A DNA stretch of 64,000 nucleotides from an uncultured Aliiroseovarius sp. (GTDB lineage: Bacteria; Pseudomonadota; Alphaproteobacteria; Rhodobacterales; Rhodobacteraceae): contig NZ_CANLNB010000002.1 in NCBI RefSeq assembly GCF_947492455.1, forward strand, positions 248,001-312,000, in the 5' to 3' direction. Of the stretch, positions 18,039 through 27,372 are shown piece after piece (the first letter of the stretch is position 1; the number at the start of each line of letters is the position of its first letter). A program made the translations under genes and the position numbers. Below the pieces are notes generated by a model. The model saw only the letters and a program-made list of their open reading frames with translations. It searched no databases and was not told the origin of the DNA.

Positions 18039-18647
18039 TTGCGCCAAAGAGTATTCACGATCGCTGGGCTAAGCCTTGTTACGGCCCTTTCCATCGAAGC
18101 ACCGCGAAATATGGCGATGGCCGAAAGCCTGTTTGGCAGTTCGGGTGGGCGCAGCGCGTTCAAATCGCAGGTCGGCGTTTTGGATTCGCGCGCGGCACAG
18201 CAATACGCTGGCTCCTCGCGTTTGACGCCGAACGCCCCGACGACGCCGACCAGTTATGGCATTCCCAGCTATACCGGCAATTACAAAGGCCAATACCTGC
18301 CGATCGCGCAGGCCATGGCGCGTCGTCACGGCATTCCCGAGGATCTTTTCTTGCGGCTTGTGCAGCAGGAAAGCGGATGGAATCCCAAGGCGAAAAGCCA
18401 TGCCGGGGCCATTGGGCTTGCGCAGCTGATGCCGTTCACAGCCAAGAAACTTGGCGTAGACCCTTGGAATCCCTCGCAAAACCTGGAAGGCGGCGCGCGG
18501 TATCTGCGTCAGCAATATGACCGGTTCCGCTCATGGCGCCTTGCCTTGGCCGCTTATAACGCTGGGCCCGAGGCTGTGGCCAAATACAACGGTGTTCCGC
18601 CCTACAAGGAAACCCAAGGCTACGTAAAAGCTATTCTCGGCAGCTAA
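18039..18647 (+). CDS. Lytic transglycosylase (SLT domain), TTG start
   Basis: The 202-residue secreted protein has a signal peptide ([20 protein letters not shown]), a short linker and a C-terminal SLT domain: [18 protein letters not shown] with the catalytic Glu, [18 protein letters not shown], and [20 protein letters not shown]. It should cleave peptidoglycan between MurNAc and GlcNAc in the periplasm. No ATG precedes the signal peptide; the best start is the TTG at 18039 with GGGGGCGGA just upstream. The first ATG (around residue 25) would destroy the signal peptide. The stop overlaps the converging monooxygenase stop. Confidence 0.87.
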   Translation: MRQRVFTIAGLSLVTALSIEAPRNMAMAESLFGSSGGRSAFKSQVGVLDSRAAQQYAGSSRLTPNAPTTPTSYGIPSYTGNYKGQYLPIAQAMARRHGIPEDLFLRLVQQESGWNPKAKSHAGAIGLAQLMPFTAKKLGVDPWNPSQNLEGGARYLRQQYDRFRSWRLALAAYNAGPEAVAKYNGVPPYKETQGYVKAILGS

Positions 18648-18997
18648 AGCGCGCGTCCTTCGGGACCGGAATAAGCGCGTTCGACTTTCGCGACGCGCAG
18701 ATGGTACTGCGCGTACCAGCGGGTTTGGCCCAGCTTTTGCGCCATCAGATGATCTACATCCGCTTTCCATGCGGAAATCGCAGCCTCATTGCGCCAGTAA
18801 GACACGGTTATCCCAACCCCAAACGCATCGCGTGTGCTTTCAACCCCGATGTATCCGTCTTGCGCCTGCGCCAGTTCCACCATCTTGTCCGCCATCTGTT
18901 CATAGCCGCGAACGGTCGAGGACAGCTGATTGGTGAAAATCACCGCATAATAGGGCGGCTCGGGCAGGGGGGCGAAACGGGTTTCATCAAAAGACAT
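18644..18997 (-). CDS. Antibiotic biosynthesis monooxygenase (ABM) domain protein
   Basis: This 117-residue dimeric alpha/beta-barrel protein shows the ABM pattern: [54 protein letters not shown] and a C-terminal helix with [22 protein letters not shown]. Family members are small cofactor-free or haem oxygenases; close relatives in proteobacteria are uncharacterised. It overlaps the transglycosylase stop by 3-4 bp on the opposite strand. Confidence 0.85.
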   Translation of the reverse strand: MSFDETRFAPLPEPPYYAVIFTNQLSSTVRGYEQMADKMVELAQAQDGYIGVESTRDAFGVGITVSYWRNEAAISAWKADVDHLMAQKLGQTRWYAQYHLRVAKVERAYSGPEGRAL

Positions 18998-19049
18998 GGG
19001 CGCATCCTTTCACAGATACGCCCATGCATAAATCAATCTAAGCGCTGCG

Positions 19050-19595
19050 TCACTCGACGTCTGACAGCTCTTTTTTATGAAGCCATTCTGCGTGCTTGGG
19101 TGCGCGTTTGGTCTCGGACCATTCGTTCAGCATGTCCCATTTCACTTCGTCCATGCGCTTCAGCATGGCTTCTTCCTCGGGATCGGGGCAGGCCAACTCG
19201 ATGCGGTGGCCGTTCGGATCAAAGAAGTAGATGGAATGGAAGATCGAGTGATCCGTCACGCCCAGTACATCGACGCCATTGGCTTCAAGATGCTCTTTGA
19301 ATTCAATTAGTTCAGAGCGGTCCTTCACCTTGAAGGCAATATGCTGAACCCAGATCGGCGTGTTCGGGTCACGGCCCATTTTTGGCTTGGTGGGCAGCTC
19401 AAAGAACGCCAGCACGTTCTCGTTCCCGGCATCCAGGAACACGTGCATGTAGGGATCAGGCTCGTGGGTCGACGGGACGTGGTTTTCCGCGATGGCCAGA
19501 ATGAAGTCCATCTTCAGCATTTTACCGTACCATTCGACGGTCTCTTTCGCGTCCTTACAGCGATACGCGACGTGGTGAATTTGTTCGATTTTCAT
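19050..19595 (-). CDS. VOC-superfamily protein (glyoxalase/extradiol dioxygenase type)
   Basis: The 181-residue protein has two paired beta-alpha-beta-beta-beta modules: EQIHHVAYRCKDAKETVEWYGKMLKM and WVQHIAFKVKDRSELIEFKEHLEANGVDVLG. Metal ligands are probably the His of IHHVAY, the His of WVQHIAF and the Glu of GHRIELA. The YFFDPNGHRIEL ending is typical of extradiol dioxygenase/glyoxalase members. A C-terminal acidic/charged extension follows. AGGAGG lies 7 nt before the ATG. It lies downstream of an AraC-type regulator and has its own promoter with a dyad, so it is probably an inducible catabolic or detoxifying gene; substrate unknown. Confidence 0.88.
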   Translation of the reverse strand: MKIEQIHHVAYRCKDAKETVEWYGKMLKMDFILAIAENHVPSTHEPDPYMHVFLDAGNENVLAFFELPTKPKMGRDPNTPIWVQHIAFKVKDRSELIEFKEHLEANGVDVLGVTDHSIFHSIYFFDPNGHRIELACPDPEEEAMLKRMDEVKWDMLNEWSETKRAPKHAEWLHKKELSDVE

Positions 19596-19618
19596 GAGCG
19601 CTCCTCCTTTTGATCGAG

Positions 19619-19659
19619 GATATACACAACATTCATTTCATTTGCAACGATTGTTGTGT
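19619..19659 (-). promoter_or_regulatory. Promoter of the VOC gene with flanking 8-bp inverted repeat
   Basis: On the minus strand, -35 TTGCAA (19642-19647) and -10 TATATC (19619-19624) are exactly 17 bp apart. Perfect 8-bp arms ACACAACA (19624-19631) and TGTTGTGT (19652-19659) flank the -35 element, one touching the -10. The adjacent AraC-type regulator is the obvious candidate binder (inference). Confidence 0.6.
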
Positions 19660-19689
19660 GAAGTTTCTGAGGGCAGGGTAGGGCGCTTC

Positions 19690-20496
19690 CTATCCCCGCT
19701 TACGGAACGCCGAGGGTGTCTGCCCGGTTTGTTTCTGGAACGCGCGGGTAAAATAGGCCGCCGAGGTAAATCCAAGCGACGCTGCAATGTCTTTGATCGG
19801 CACGCGTGTCTCGGTCAGCAAACGCCGTGCTTCATAGGTGACCCGGTCTTGCAATATAGCCGATGCCGGGCGTCCGCAGGCGTTGTTGCACACGCGCGAC
19901 AGGTGCGTGGGGGTGATGCCCAGATCTGCCGCATAGTCCCGAACGGTTTTCGCACTGTGGAAATCTTGTTCGACCAGCGCGGTGAAGGCATTGACCAACC
20001 GTTGCCCCGATTTGGGTTTGTTGTCGCCTTCATCAAGCGCTTCTAGCTGGCGATCCAACCAGACCGAGATCAGCCCGGCATGACACATCATGGCGCGGCT
20101 GGCCCGCGCAGTGCCTTTCTCCATCTCGCGCTGCAGATTGTCGACAAGATTGCTGAGTTCGATCTGCCGATCCGCGTCGCGCAGGCGCAAGTGAACGGAG
20201 TCCTGAGGAAGGCCCAGTTGCTCTTCACTGTCTTGCGGAAACACGATGATCGTCCCGGCGACCTGTGTGCTCATTTCGAACCCATGCATGGTGCCCGCAG
20301 GAAGATAGATGCAGTTGTGTGGACCATAACCGGACGTCACACCATTGATGGTGATACGCCCCTGTCCACGGGTAAACCACAAAAGAACAGGTGCCCCGTA
20401 AGAGCGCATAGCTTCTGTGCGCCAACGCCCCCCCACGCCCAGACGAGCAATTGGGAGTGCACGGAACGAGGAATTCGGATGGGTGGTATCAGTCAT
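19690..20496 (-). CDS. AraC-family transcriptional regulator with cupin-like sensor
   Basis: The 268-residue protein has an N-terminal cupin-type sensor (GQGRITINGVTSGYGPHNCIYLPAGTMHGFEM) and a C-terminal double HTH (YAADLGITPTHLSRVCNNA, then IKDIAASLGFTSAAYFTRAFQKQTGQTPSAFR). It is the usual AraC/XylS layout: ligand in the cupin pocket, DNA bound by the C-terminal 100 residues. It is immediately upstream of the VOC gene on the same strand (94-bp gap containing a dyad promoter), so local control of that gene is likely. Its own upstream region holds a group of DnaA-like boxes. Confidence 0.88.
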   Translation of the reverse strand: MTDTTHPNSSFRALPIARLGVGGRWRTEAMRSYGAPVLLWFTRGQGRITINGVTSGYGPHNCIYLPAGTMHGFEMSTQVAGTIIVFPQDSEEQLGLPQDSVHLRLRDADRQIELSNLVDNLQREMEKGTARASRAMMCHAGLISVWLDRQLEALDEGDNKPKSGQRLVNAFTALVEQDFHSAKTVRDYAADLGITPTHLSRVCNNACGRPASAILQDRVTYEARRLLTETRVPIKDIAASLGFTSAAYFTRAFQKQTGQTPSAFRKRG

Positions 20497-20591
20497 AAGA
20501 ACGCAATCGCAGCAGCCAGTAAAATTACCTTACTGCCCAATCGCTAGCTTACCCTGTTCGACCTGTCTCATTATTTTTGACAGATTACAAC

Positions 20592-20637
20592 TTTTCCACA
20601 GGGTCTTCCACAAGAATAGAAATGCACCTGTGGATAA
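20592..20637. other. Cluster of three DnaA-box-like sequences
   Basis: TTTTCCACA (20592-20600), TCTTCCACA (20604-20612) and TGTGGATAA (20629-20637, the exact reverse complement of TTATCCACA) fall within 46 bp between miaA and the AraC regulator. An A/T-rich stretch precedes them. None of the usual origin neighbours (dnaA, dnaN, parAB, hemE) is present, so this looks like a DnaA-responsive or titration site, not an origin. Confidence 0.5.
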
Positions 20638-20645
20638 GTTGCGAC

Positions 20646-21554
20646 TCAGTGATCCGCCCCAAGGGGAATCACCTGCCAATTCCGCATCCGTTTTCGGAAC
20701 CATGTGCGCTGGCGTTTGGCGTATTGCTGGCTTGCGATGATGGCGGCGGCGCGTGCCTCGTCCAGCGACATCTGGCCTTGCAAATGGGCGATCAGTTCCG
20801 GCGCACCGATGGCTTTCGAGGACGGTGCCTTGGGATCCCAGGTTGCAAGGTTCCGGCGGGCTTCTTCGAGCGCGCCTTCGTCCAGCATGATGTCAAAGCG
20901 CCGCTCAATCCGGTCACGCAGCCAGTCACGCTCGGCGTCCAGATGGAAAGCGCATGCAGACGAGAGGGGCAGAAGCGGCGGCGGGGTGTCGTCCTGCCAA
21001 CTGGCCAAACCGCGCCCGGTGGTGTGCTGAACCTCCCACGCGCGGGCGACGCGGGCGGGGTTGCGTGTGTCGATGCGGGCCAACGTGTCCGGATCCAGAT
21101 CGGCCAGAAGGGCGGGCAATCCACCCTCAGCAAAGCGTGCTTCGCCATCCTTGCGAATGGCGGGCGGGGTCAGAGGGATGTCGGCCAGACCTTCCGTCAG
21201 CGCGGTCAGGTTTAGCCCCGTACCCCCGACAATGATGGGGCGCTTTGTGCCTTGCAGGATGGGCGCAACCTCGCGCAGCCAATGGCCCACGGAATAGTCC
21301 TGATCCCCCGGAATATGCCCATAGAGCAGATGCGGCGCGCGGGCCTCGTCCTCGGCTGAGGGGCGGGCTGTCACCACGCGCCAGTTTTCAAACACCTGCA
21401 GCGCATCGGCATTCACGATCACGCCGCCCGACGCTTCGGCGATGGCCAAGGCAAGTGCAGACTTGCCCGATGCCGTCGCGCCCGCGATCAGGACCGGGCG
21501 ATCAGGGCCCACCTGTCGGGCCAGTTCCGTGATGCTGTCTTGCGCGGTCGACAC
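20646..21554 (-). CDS. miaA: tRNA dimethylallyltransferase
   Basis: The 302-residue enzyme puts a dimethylallyl group on N6 of A37 in tRNAs reading UNN codons (EC 2.5.1.75). The P-loop [11 protein letters not shown], the catalytic Asp segment [40 protein letters not shown] and [16 protein letters not shown] are characteristic. [17 protein letters not shown] is the C-terminal family motif. It is divergent from pyrH. The canonical DxxQ-Y segment reads DALQVFENW here, the usual alphaproteobacterial variant. Confidence 0.95.
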   Translation of the reverse strand: MSTAQDSITELARQVGPDRPVLIAGATASGKSALALAIAEASGGVIVNADALQVFENWRVVTARPSAEDEARAPHLLYGHIPGDQDYSVGHWLREVAPILQGTKRPIIVGGTGLNLTALTEGLADIPLTPPAIRKDGEARFAEGGLPALLADLDPDTLARIDTRNPARVARAWEVQHTTGRGLASWQDDTPPPLLPLSSACAFHLDAERDWLRDRIERRFDIMLDEGALEEARRNLATWDPKAPSSKAIGAPELIAHLQGQMSLDEARAAAIIASQQYAKRQRTWFRKRMRNWQVIPLGADH

Positions 21555-21668
21555 GTGCTGTAGTCCTTACTTTTTTCGGTCCAACGGGCGGATCGCTCAT
21601 TGAACATTCGGCCCTAATCGGTCAAATTGCCGGGCAACACAATCACGACAATCAGAGAGTGGCAACAG

Positions 21669-22421
21669 ATGAGTGATCAGGCCCAGACCACGGCAGAGGG
21701 TGAAACCCCGCAGCCGACCTATAAACGTGTCATGCTGAAAATCTCGGGCGAGGCCCTGATGGGCGACCAGGGGTTCGGCCTGAACCCGCCCACAGTTGAA
21801 CGCATCGCCCGTGAAGTAAAATCGGTGCACGACATGGGCGTCGAGATCTGCATGGTGATCGGCGGCGGCAACATCTTCCGCGGGCTTCAGGGCTCGGCGC
21901 AGGGGATGGAGCGTACCACGGCGGACTATATGGGGATGCTAGCCACGGTAATGAACGCTCTGGCGATGCAATCCGCGCTGGAAGGTCTGGGGGTGTTTAC
22001 CCGCGTGATCTCGGCCATTCCAATGGATCAGGTGTGTGAGCCCTACATTCGTCGCCGCGCCGTGCGCCACTTGGAAAAGAAACGCGTCTGCATTTTTGCG
22101 GCCGGCACCGGCAACCCGTATTTCACCACCGATACCGCCGCCACGCTGCGCGCTAACGAAATGGCCTGCGAGGCCATTTTCAAGGGCACGAAAGTAGACG
22201 GCGTATACGATAAAGATCCGGTCAAAAACGACGATGCCGTACGCTATGACACGGTGTCTTATGATGATGTGTTGGCGAAACGTCTGGGCGTCATGGATGC
22301 GTCCGCCATTGCACTGGCCCGTGACAACAACCTGCCGATCATCGTGTTTTCGCTGGATGAACCGGGCGGGTTCCGTGGTATTCTGGACGGGCAGGGCACC
22401 TATACCCGCGTGGGCGGCTAA
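21669..22421 (+). CDS. pyrH: Uridylate (UMP) kinase
   Basis: The 250-residue amino-acid-kinase-fold enzyme converts UMP to UDP (EC 2.7.4.22). Motifs are [52 protein letters not shown] and [13 protein letters not shown]. The ATG at 21669 was chosen because the family begins shortly before YKRVMLK; the upstream in-frame TTG is unlikely. It opens the run pyrH-frr-uppS-cdsA-dxr-rseP, the conserved proteobacterial order, although rpsB-tsf, which often precede it, are 11 kb away on the other strand. Confidence 0.97.
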   Translation: MSDQAQTTAEGETPQPTYKRVMLKISGEALMGDQGFGLNPPTVERIAREVKSVHDMGVEICMVIGGGNIFRGLQGSAQGMERTTADYMGMLATVMNALAMQSALEGLGVFTRVISAIPMDQVCEPYIRRRAVRHLEKKRVCIFAAGTGNPYFTTDTAATLRANEMACEAIFKGTKVDGVYDKDPVKNDDAVRYDTVSYDDVLAKRLGVMDASAIALARDNNLPIIVFSLDEPGGFRGILDGQGTYTRVGG

Positions 22422-22570
22422 CCGCGCATGAGGGCGGATTTCTGCCCAGAGATAAATCTTTGCCACCGCTGGTAGAGCCTGATCTATACAATTGGGGGGC
22501 GGTGGCATTATACCGGGCGAAACACGCTCGTTAACGATAAGAGCTTGAAAGACGAAGGGAACGCCGAGCG

Positions 22571-23134
22571 ATGGCTGATGAAGAGTTTGAACTGGATACC
22601 GATGATCTGGAACGCCGCATGGAAGGCGCACTTGGCGCGCTGAAAACCGAATTTGCATCGTTGCGCACCGGGCGGGCATCGGCCTCGATGCTGGATCCGA
22701 TCACGGTTGAAGCCTATGGCCAGCGTACACCGCTGAACCAGGTCGGCACCGTGAACGTACCCGAGCCGCGCATGGTCACCGTAAACGTCTGGGACAAAAG
22801 CATGGTTCAGGCGGTGGAAAAAGCCATTCGCGAAAGCGGTCTGGGCATCAACCCGCAGCTTAACGGCACGATCATCATGCTGCCGATCCCCGAGCTGAAC
22901 GAGGAACGTCGCCGCGAACTGACCCGCGTCGCTGCGCAATATGCCGAACACGCCCGCGTTGCTGTGCGCAATGTGCGTCAGGACGGCATGCAGCAGATCA
23001 AAAAGGGCAAGGACAACATGTCCGAGGACGACGCCAAGATGTGGTCCGACGAAGTTCAGGAACTGACAGATAAATATGTTGGCATCGTAGATAAGGCCTT
23101 GGAAACCAAACAGGAAGAAATCATGCAGGTTTAA
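22571..23134 (+). CDS. frr: Ribosome recycling factor
   Basis: The 187-residue protein splits post-termination ribosomes with EF-G. Landmarks are [21 protein letters not shown], the domain [24 protein letters not shown], and the long helical C-terminus with [20 protein letters not shown] and [26 protein letters not shown]. It lies 149 bp after pyrH, long enough for its own promoter, though none is obvious. Confidence 0.97.
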   Translation: MADEEFELDTDDLERRMEGALGALKTEFASLRTGRASASMLDPITVEAYGQRTPLNQVGTVNVPEPRMVTVNVWDKSMVQAVEKAIRESGLGINPQLNGTIIMLPIPELNEERRRELTRVAAQYAEHARVAVRNVRQDGMQQIKKGKDNMSEDDAKMWSDEVQELTDKYVGIVDKALETKQEEIMQV

Positions 23135-23179
23135 CTTGCAAGTTCCTGATTTTTATAGGTATTAGATTTGGTGACAGAC

Positions 23180-23920
23180 ATGAACAAGATGGACATACAG
23201 GTCGGGGCGTCATCGCCTCGGCACGTTGCCATCATCATGGACGGCAACGGTCGCTGGGCACAGCGTCGCGGCCAGCCACGTCTGTTCGGTCACCATGCCG
23301 GGGCCAAGCGCGTCCGCGAAATTGTGCGCGCTTGTCCTGATCTGGGCATCAAATACCTAACCATCTTTGCCTTCTCGACCGAAAACTGGAAACGCTCAGA
23401 GACCGAAGTCACCGGGCTGATGAACCTGTTTCGGCGCTACATCACCAAGGAAGCGCGCGCGCTGGTCGAAGAAGGCGTGCGTGTTCGGTTCATTGGGGAC
23501 CGCAGTCGGCTTGATAAAAAACTGATTAAGTTGATGGAAGAGCTGGAAGGGATGACAGCTCTCAACGACCACGTGAATCTGACCATTGCGCTGAACTATG
23601 GTGGCCGGGACGAGTTGGCGCGGGCCTCGAAACGCATGGCGCAGGACATTGCCAGCGGCGCCTTGAACCCCGAAGCGGTTGATGAAGAAACTATCACAAG
23701 CTATTTGGATACAAGCATTTTACCGGATCCCGATCTGGTCATCCGCACCTCGGGGGAAATGCGCGTATCGAATTTTCTGCTCTGGCAATCTGCCTATGCC
23801 GAGTATGATTTCATCGAAACGCTCTGGCCGGATTTCACGTCTGACGTGTTCGCGGATGTCATCGCGCGTTTTTCGGATCGGGACCGCCGGTTCGGGACCG
23901 TCAAGCCTGCGGCCGAATAG
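23180..23920 (+). CDS. uppS: Isoprenyl transferase (undecaprenyl diphosphate synthase)
   Basis: The 246-residue cis-prenyltransferase extends farnesyl diphosphate to the C55 carrier lipid used for peptidoglycan and LPS (EC 2.5.1.31). Motifs are HVAIIMDGNGRWAQRRG with the catalytic Asp, GHHAGAKRVREIV, TIFAFSTENWKRS and DLVIRTSGEMRVSNFLLWQ. The ATG at 23180 has GGTGA six bases upstream; a TTG at 23168 and ATG at 23189 are alternatives. It lies 45 bp after frr. Confidence 0.96.
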   Translation: MNKMDIQVGASSPRHVAIIMDGNGRWAQRRGQPRLFGHHAGAKRVREIVRACPDLGIKYLTIFAFSTENWKRSETEVTGLMNLFRRYITKEARALVEEGVRVRFIGDRSRLDKKLIKLMEELEGMTALNDHVNLTIALNYGGRDELARASKRMAQDIASGALNPEAVDEETITSYLDTSILPDPDLVIRTSGEMRVSNFLLWQSAYAEYDFIETLWPDFTSDVFADVIARFSDRDRRFGTVKPAAE

Positions 23921-23979
23921 CTATCCTTTTGGGCTTACTTTGACTTGAGACCTGCACCGCGCAATGCGATAACCCCCAA

Positions 23980-24789
23980 ATGAGTTCTCAGTCGTCTTCC
24001 TCGAAATGGGCCGATCTTGCCCCGCGCTTGCTGTCCGCCATCGCAATCGCGGCCATTGCCATCGCTGCAATCTGGATTGGGGGCCCCACCTATCGGGCGC
24101 TGATCGTTGTCGTCATCGGCCTGTGCATGTGGGAGTTCGCGCGCCTTCTACAACCCACGCCCACCGCGTTGCCCATCGTCCTGAGTTTGGCAGCAGCAGG
24201 GGGTATCTTTCTAAGTAGCCTTGGCTCGATCGATGCGCCGGGCGTGATCCTGTCTCCGCAGATTTCAGCCTTGTTCGTCGCGCCTGTAATGGGCGCCGTG
24301 CTGGCCAACCAACATCGCGTCTTGTTCTGCGCCTATGGCCTTCTGATCATGCTGGCGGGCTTGGGCTTTCTCTCCTTGGGTCCGGGGCCCGCCCTGGTCT
24401 GGTTTATTCTGATCATCATCGTCTCGGACGTTGCTGGGTATTTTGCCGGGCGGGTCATTGGCGGCAAAAAGTTCTGGCCGCGTGTCAGCCCCAAGAAAAC
24501 ATGGTCTGGTACGATTGCAGGTTGGGTCGGAGCTTTGATCCTTGGCCTGATCGGTATGACGCTTGGATACTTCAACGTGATCGAAGCACTGCTGTTCCCT
24601 TTCATCGCCTTTGCGGGCCAGATGGGCGACATCGCGCAAAGCGCCATCAAGCGGATGGTCGGCGTCAAAGACAGCTCGAACCTGATCCCGGGGCACGGCG
24701 GGGTGCTGGACCGCTTTGACGCCATGATTGGCGCGGCCGGGGCATTGGTCCTTCTGACGGGCGTAGGCTCGTTGATTTTTGCGGGCTAA
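23980..24789 (+). CDS. cdsA: Phosphatidate cytidylyltransferase
   Basis: The 269-residue multi-pass membrane enzyme makes CDP-diacylglycerol from phosphatidate and CTP (EC 2.7.7.41). The family signature is complete: IIVSDVAGYFAGRVIGGKKFWPRVSPKK is split here by the membrane segments, and the C-terminal signature runs from SAIKRMVGVKDSSNLIPGHG to LDRFD. About eight hydrophobic segments are seen. It lies 59 bp after uppS and 9 bp before dxr. Confidence 0.95.
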   Translation: MSSQSSSSKWADLAPRLLSAIAIAAIAIAAIWIGGPTYRALIVVVIGLCMWEFARLLQPTPTALPIVLSLAAAGGIFLSSLGSIDAPGVILSPQISALFVAPVMGAVLANQHRVLFCAYGLLIMLAGLGFLSLGPGPALVWFILIIIVSDVAGYFAGRVIGGKKFWPRVSPKKTWSGTIAGWVGALILGLIGMTLGYFNVIEALLFPFIAFAGQMGDIAQSAIKRMVGVKDSSNLIPGHGGVLDRFDAMIGAAGALVLLTGVGSLIFAG

Positions 24790-24798
24790 GGGCAGGGC

Positions 24799-25986
24799 AT
24801 GACGCAGGAAACGGGCACGCGCCGCATCTCGATCTTCGGGGCCACTGGGTCTATTGGGCAATCTACCCTTGACCTGATCAAGCGCGATGCCGACGCTTAT
24901 GACGTGGTTGCGTTGACTGGCGGGCACAACATTGCGCAGCTGGCCAAAGATGCCATCGACCTGCGCGCGGACATCGCCATCACCGCACATGAAGACAAGT
25001 TGCCCGCGTTAAAAGACGCGCTGGCTGGCAGCGGTGTCGAGGCCGCTGCTGGCCCCGCCGCCATCGAAGAAGCCGCCACACGCCCCTGTGACTGGGTTAT
25101 GTCCTCGATTGTCGGGGCGGCCGGGCTTTTGCCGGGACTGCGCGCCTTGGAAGCCCGCGCGACACTGGCACTTGCCAACAAGGAAAGCCTTGTGACCGCC
25201 GGGCCACTGATCATGGCCACCGCGCAGGCGCACCATTCTCGGATCTTGCCCGTCGACAGCGAGCATTCTGCCGTGTTCCAAGGGCTTGTGGGCGAAGATA
25301 TGGACGCGGTCGAGCGGATCATCATCACCGCTTCGGGTGGTGCGTTCCGCGACTGGCCGCTGGAAAAGCTGGCGACTGCAACACTGGCCGAAGCGAGCTC
25401 GCACCCCAACTGGGATATGGGGCAACGGATCACCATCGACAGCGCCTCGATGTTCAACAAGGCGTTGGAAGTCATTGAGACCAAAGAGTTCTTTCAGATC
25501 GACCCTGATCAGATAGAGGTTTTGGTCCACCCGCAAAGTCTGGTCCACGCGCTGGTTGGTTTCAACGATGGCGCCCTCATGGCGCATCTGGGCGCGCCGG
25601 ATATGCGGCATGCCATCGGCTATGCGCTGCATTGGCCTGAACGCCGTGATCTGCCCGTCGAACGGCTGGATCTGTCCAAGGTCGCCACGCTGGAGTTCCG
25701 CGCCCCGGACGAGACACGCTATCCCGCCCTGCGACTGGCCCGCGAGGTGATGGCGGCGGGCGGTCTGTCTGGTGCCGTCTTCAACGCAGCCAAGGAAATC
25801 GCCCTGGACGGCTTCATTGCAGGCCAGATCGGCTTTATGGACATGGCCGGGCTGGTCGAAGACACGCTGACCCGTCTTGACGGAAATGTCAGCCTGATCC
25901 ATGCGGCAATGACCCTTGATAATGTGCTGGCCGCTGACCAGATGGGACGTGAGGTCGCCCGCGAAATCCTCGCCAATAAGAACTGA
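24799..25986 (+). CDS. dxr: 1-deoxy-D-xylulose 5-phosphate reductoisomerase
   Basis: The 395-residue NADPH enzyme makes MEP from DXP, the committed step of the non-mevalonate isoprenoid route (EC 1.1.1.267). The nucleotide loop FGATGSIGQSTLDLI, LANKESLVTAGPL, the metal site PVDSEHSAVFQ, ITASGGAFRDWP, and HPNWDMGQRITIDSASMFNKALE are typical. It supplies isoprenoid precursors for UppS in the same run and for MiaA. Confidence 0.97.
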   Translation: MTQETGTRRISIFGATGSIGQSTLDLIKRDADAYDVVALTGGHNIAQLAKDAIDLRADIAITAHEDKLPALKDALAGSGVEAAAGPAAIEEAATRPCDWVMSSIVGAAGLLPGLRALEARATLALANKESLVTAGPLIMATAQAHHSRILPVDSEHSAVFQGLVGEDMDAVERIIITASGGAFRDWPLEKLATATLAEASSHPNWDMGQRITIDSASMFNKALEVIETKEFFQIDPDQIEVLVHPQSLVHALVGFNDGALMAHLGAPDMRHAIGYALHWPERRDLPVERLDLSKVATLEFRAPDETRYPALRLAREVMAAGGLSGAVFNAAKEIALDGFIAGQIGFMDMAGLVEDTLTRLDGNVSLIHAAMTLDNVLAADQMGREVAREILANKN

Positions 25987-26028
25987 GCAGACGCGCCACG
26001 CGCTGAACCCAAAGGACATATCTAAGAC

Positions 26029-27369
26029 ATGGATCTGATCAGCTTCCTGCCCGATTTCGGCAATCTTGCCTTCACGGTCCTTGCCTTTGTTGCTGCGCTG
26101 ACGGTGATTGTCGCGGTGCATGAATATGGCCACTACATCGTCGGACGGTGGAGCGGCATCAAGGCAGATGTGTTCTCGATTGGGATGGGGCCTGTTCTGT
26201 TCGCGCGGACGGACCGGCACGGCACCCAGTGGCAGATCGCGGCCTTTCCCATTGGCGGATATGTGAAGTTCCGGGGCGACGCGAATGCGGCCTCGGGCGG
26301 GGCAGACGAGGCCGTCATGGCCGAACTCTCCGAGGAAGACCGCCGTCACACGATGCACGGTGCGCCCTTGTGGGCACGGACGGCCACCGTGGCTGCCGGT
26401 CCGATTTTCAACTTCATCCTGTCCACCCTGATCTTTGCAGGCCTCATGATGTCCACCGGCGTCGCCCGCGATCCTCTGGCCGTAAAAACGGTGCTGAATG
26501 TGCCGGGGATGGAGCAAGGGCTGCGTGAAGGCGACACGATCCTGTCCATCGCGGGCTTTGAGACCCCGCCCTTGGCCGAGTTCTATGAGGTCATCGAAAA
26601 GCTGCCCGAGACCGCGCTGGTGGACTACCGCGTCGAGCGCGACGGACAGGTGTTGACCCTAACCGCCACTCATCCCTATCCGCCGCTGGTTGGCGCTGTC
26701 ACGCCCCAGTCCGCAGCGATGGCGGCGGGATTGCGCGAAGGGGACTTCATCCGCACCGTAGACGGCGAAACGGTCCCAACCTTCGGCGCCCTGCGCGAGA
26801 TCGTGGTAAATGGCGATGGGGACGAGTTGGCACTAGGGATCTTGCGCGATGGCGTGCCGATGGATGTGATCCTAACCCCGCGCCGCCAAGATATCCCCTC
26901 GGCCGATGGCGGATTTGAGACCCGCTGGCTGATCGGCATCACCTCGGGACTGGTATTTGAACCCGAGACGCGGCCGGCCGGCTTGTGGGAGAGCCTGTCG
27001 TCAGGCGTGGACCGCGTGATTTACATCATTCAAAGCAGCCTGTCGGGCCTCTGGCACATGATCACTGGCGCGATTTCCAGCTGTAACCTGTCGGGTCCGA
27101 TCGGGATCGCGCAGGTCTCGGGCCAAGTGGCGTCACAGGGCGCGGTCAGCTTTGTGGCCTTCATCGCCATGCTGTCCACAGCCATCGGCATGCTGAACCT
27201 GTTCCCCATCCCGGTTCTGGATGGCGGCCATCTGGTCTTCTACGCGTGGGAGGCCGTGACGGGCAAACCGCCATCCGACAAGGCGCTGAATTTCCTGCTG
27301 GCCATCGGTCTGGCGCTGGTCATCTCGCTCATGGTGTTCGGGGTGACAAACGACCTGTTCTGCCCCTAA
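26029..27369 (+). CDS. rseP: RIP metalloprotease RseP
   Basis: This 446-residue inner-membrane site-2 protease has the zinc motif HEYGH at residues 31-35 in the first helix, GIKADVFSIGMGPVLFARTD, FPIGGYVKFRGD, two PDZ-like regions (about residues 130-280: MEQGLREGDTILSIAGFE, AMAAGLREGDFIRTVDGE) and the second metal motif NLFPIPVLDGGHL. In enterobacteria it cleaves the anti-sigma factor RseA. It is the last gene of the plus-strand run. BamA, which normally follows, is 15 kb away and inverted. The stop lies 3 bp from the converging oxyR stop. Confidence 0.95.
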   Translation: MDLISFLPDFGNLAFTVLAFVAALTVIVAVHEYGHYIVGRWSGIKADVFSIGMGPVLFARTDRHGTQWQIAAFPIGGYVKFRGDANAASGGADEAVMAELSEEDRRHTMHGAPLWARTATVAAGPIFNFILSTLIFAGLMMSTGVARDPLAVKTVLNVPGMEQGLREGDTILSIAGFETPPLAEFYEVIEKLPETALVDYRVERDGQVLTLTATHPYPPLVGAVTPQSAAMAAGLREGDFIRTVDGETVPTFGALREIVVNGDGDELALGILRDGVPMDVILTPRRQDIPSADGGFETRWLIGITSGLVFEPETRPAGLWESLSSGVDRVIYIIQSSLSGLWHMITGAISSCNLSGPIGIAQVSGQVASQGAVSFVAFIAMLSTAIGMLNLFPIPVLDGGHLVFYAWEAVTGKPPSDKALNFLLAIGLALVISLMVFGVTNDLFCP

Positions 27370-27372
27370 AGC

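Noticed and set aside
20497-20645. Chromosomal replication origin
   Set aside because: DnaA boxes and A/T-rich sequence are present, but none of the usual origin neighbours is near and only three boxes are found.
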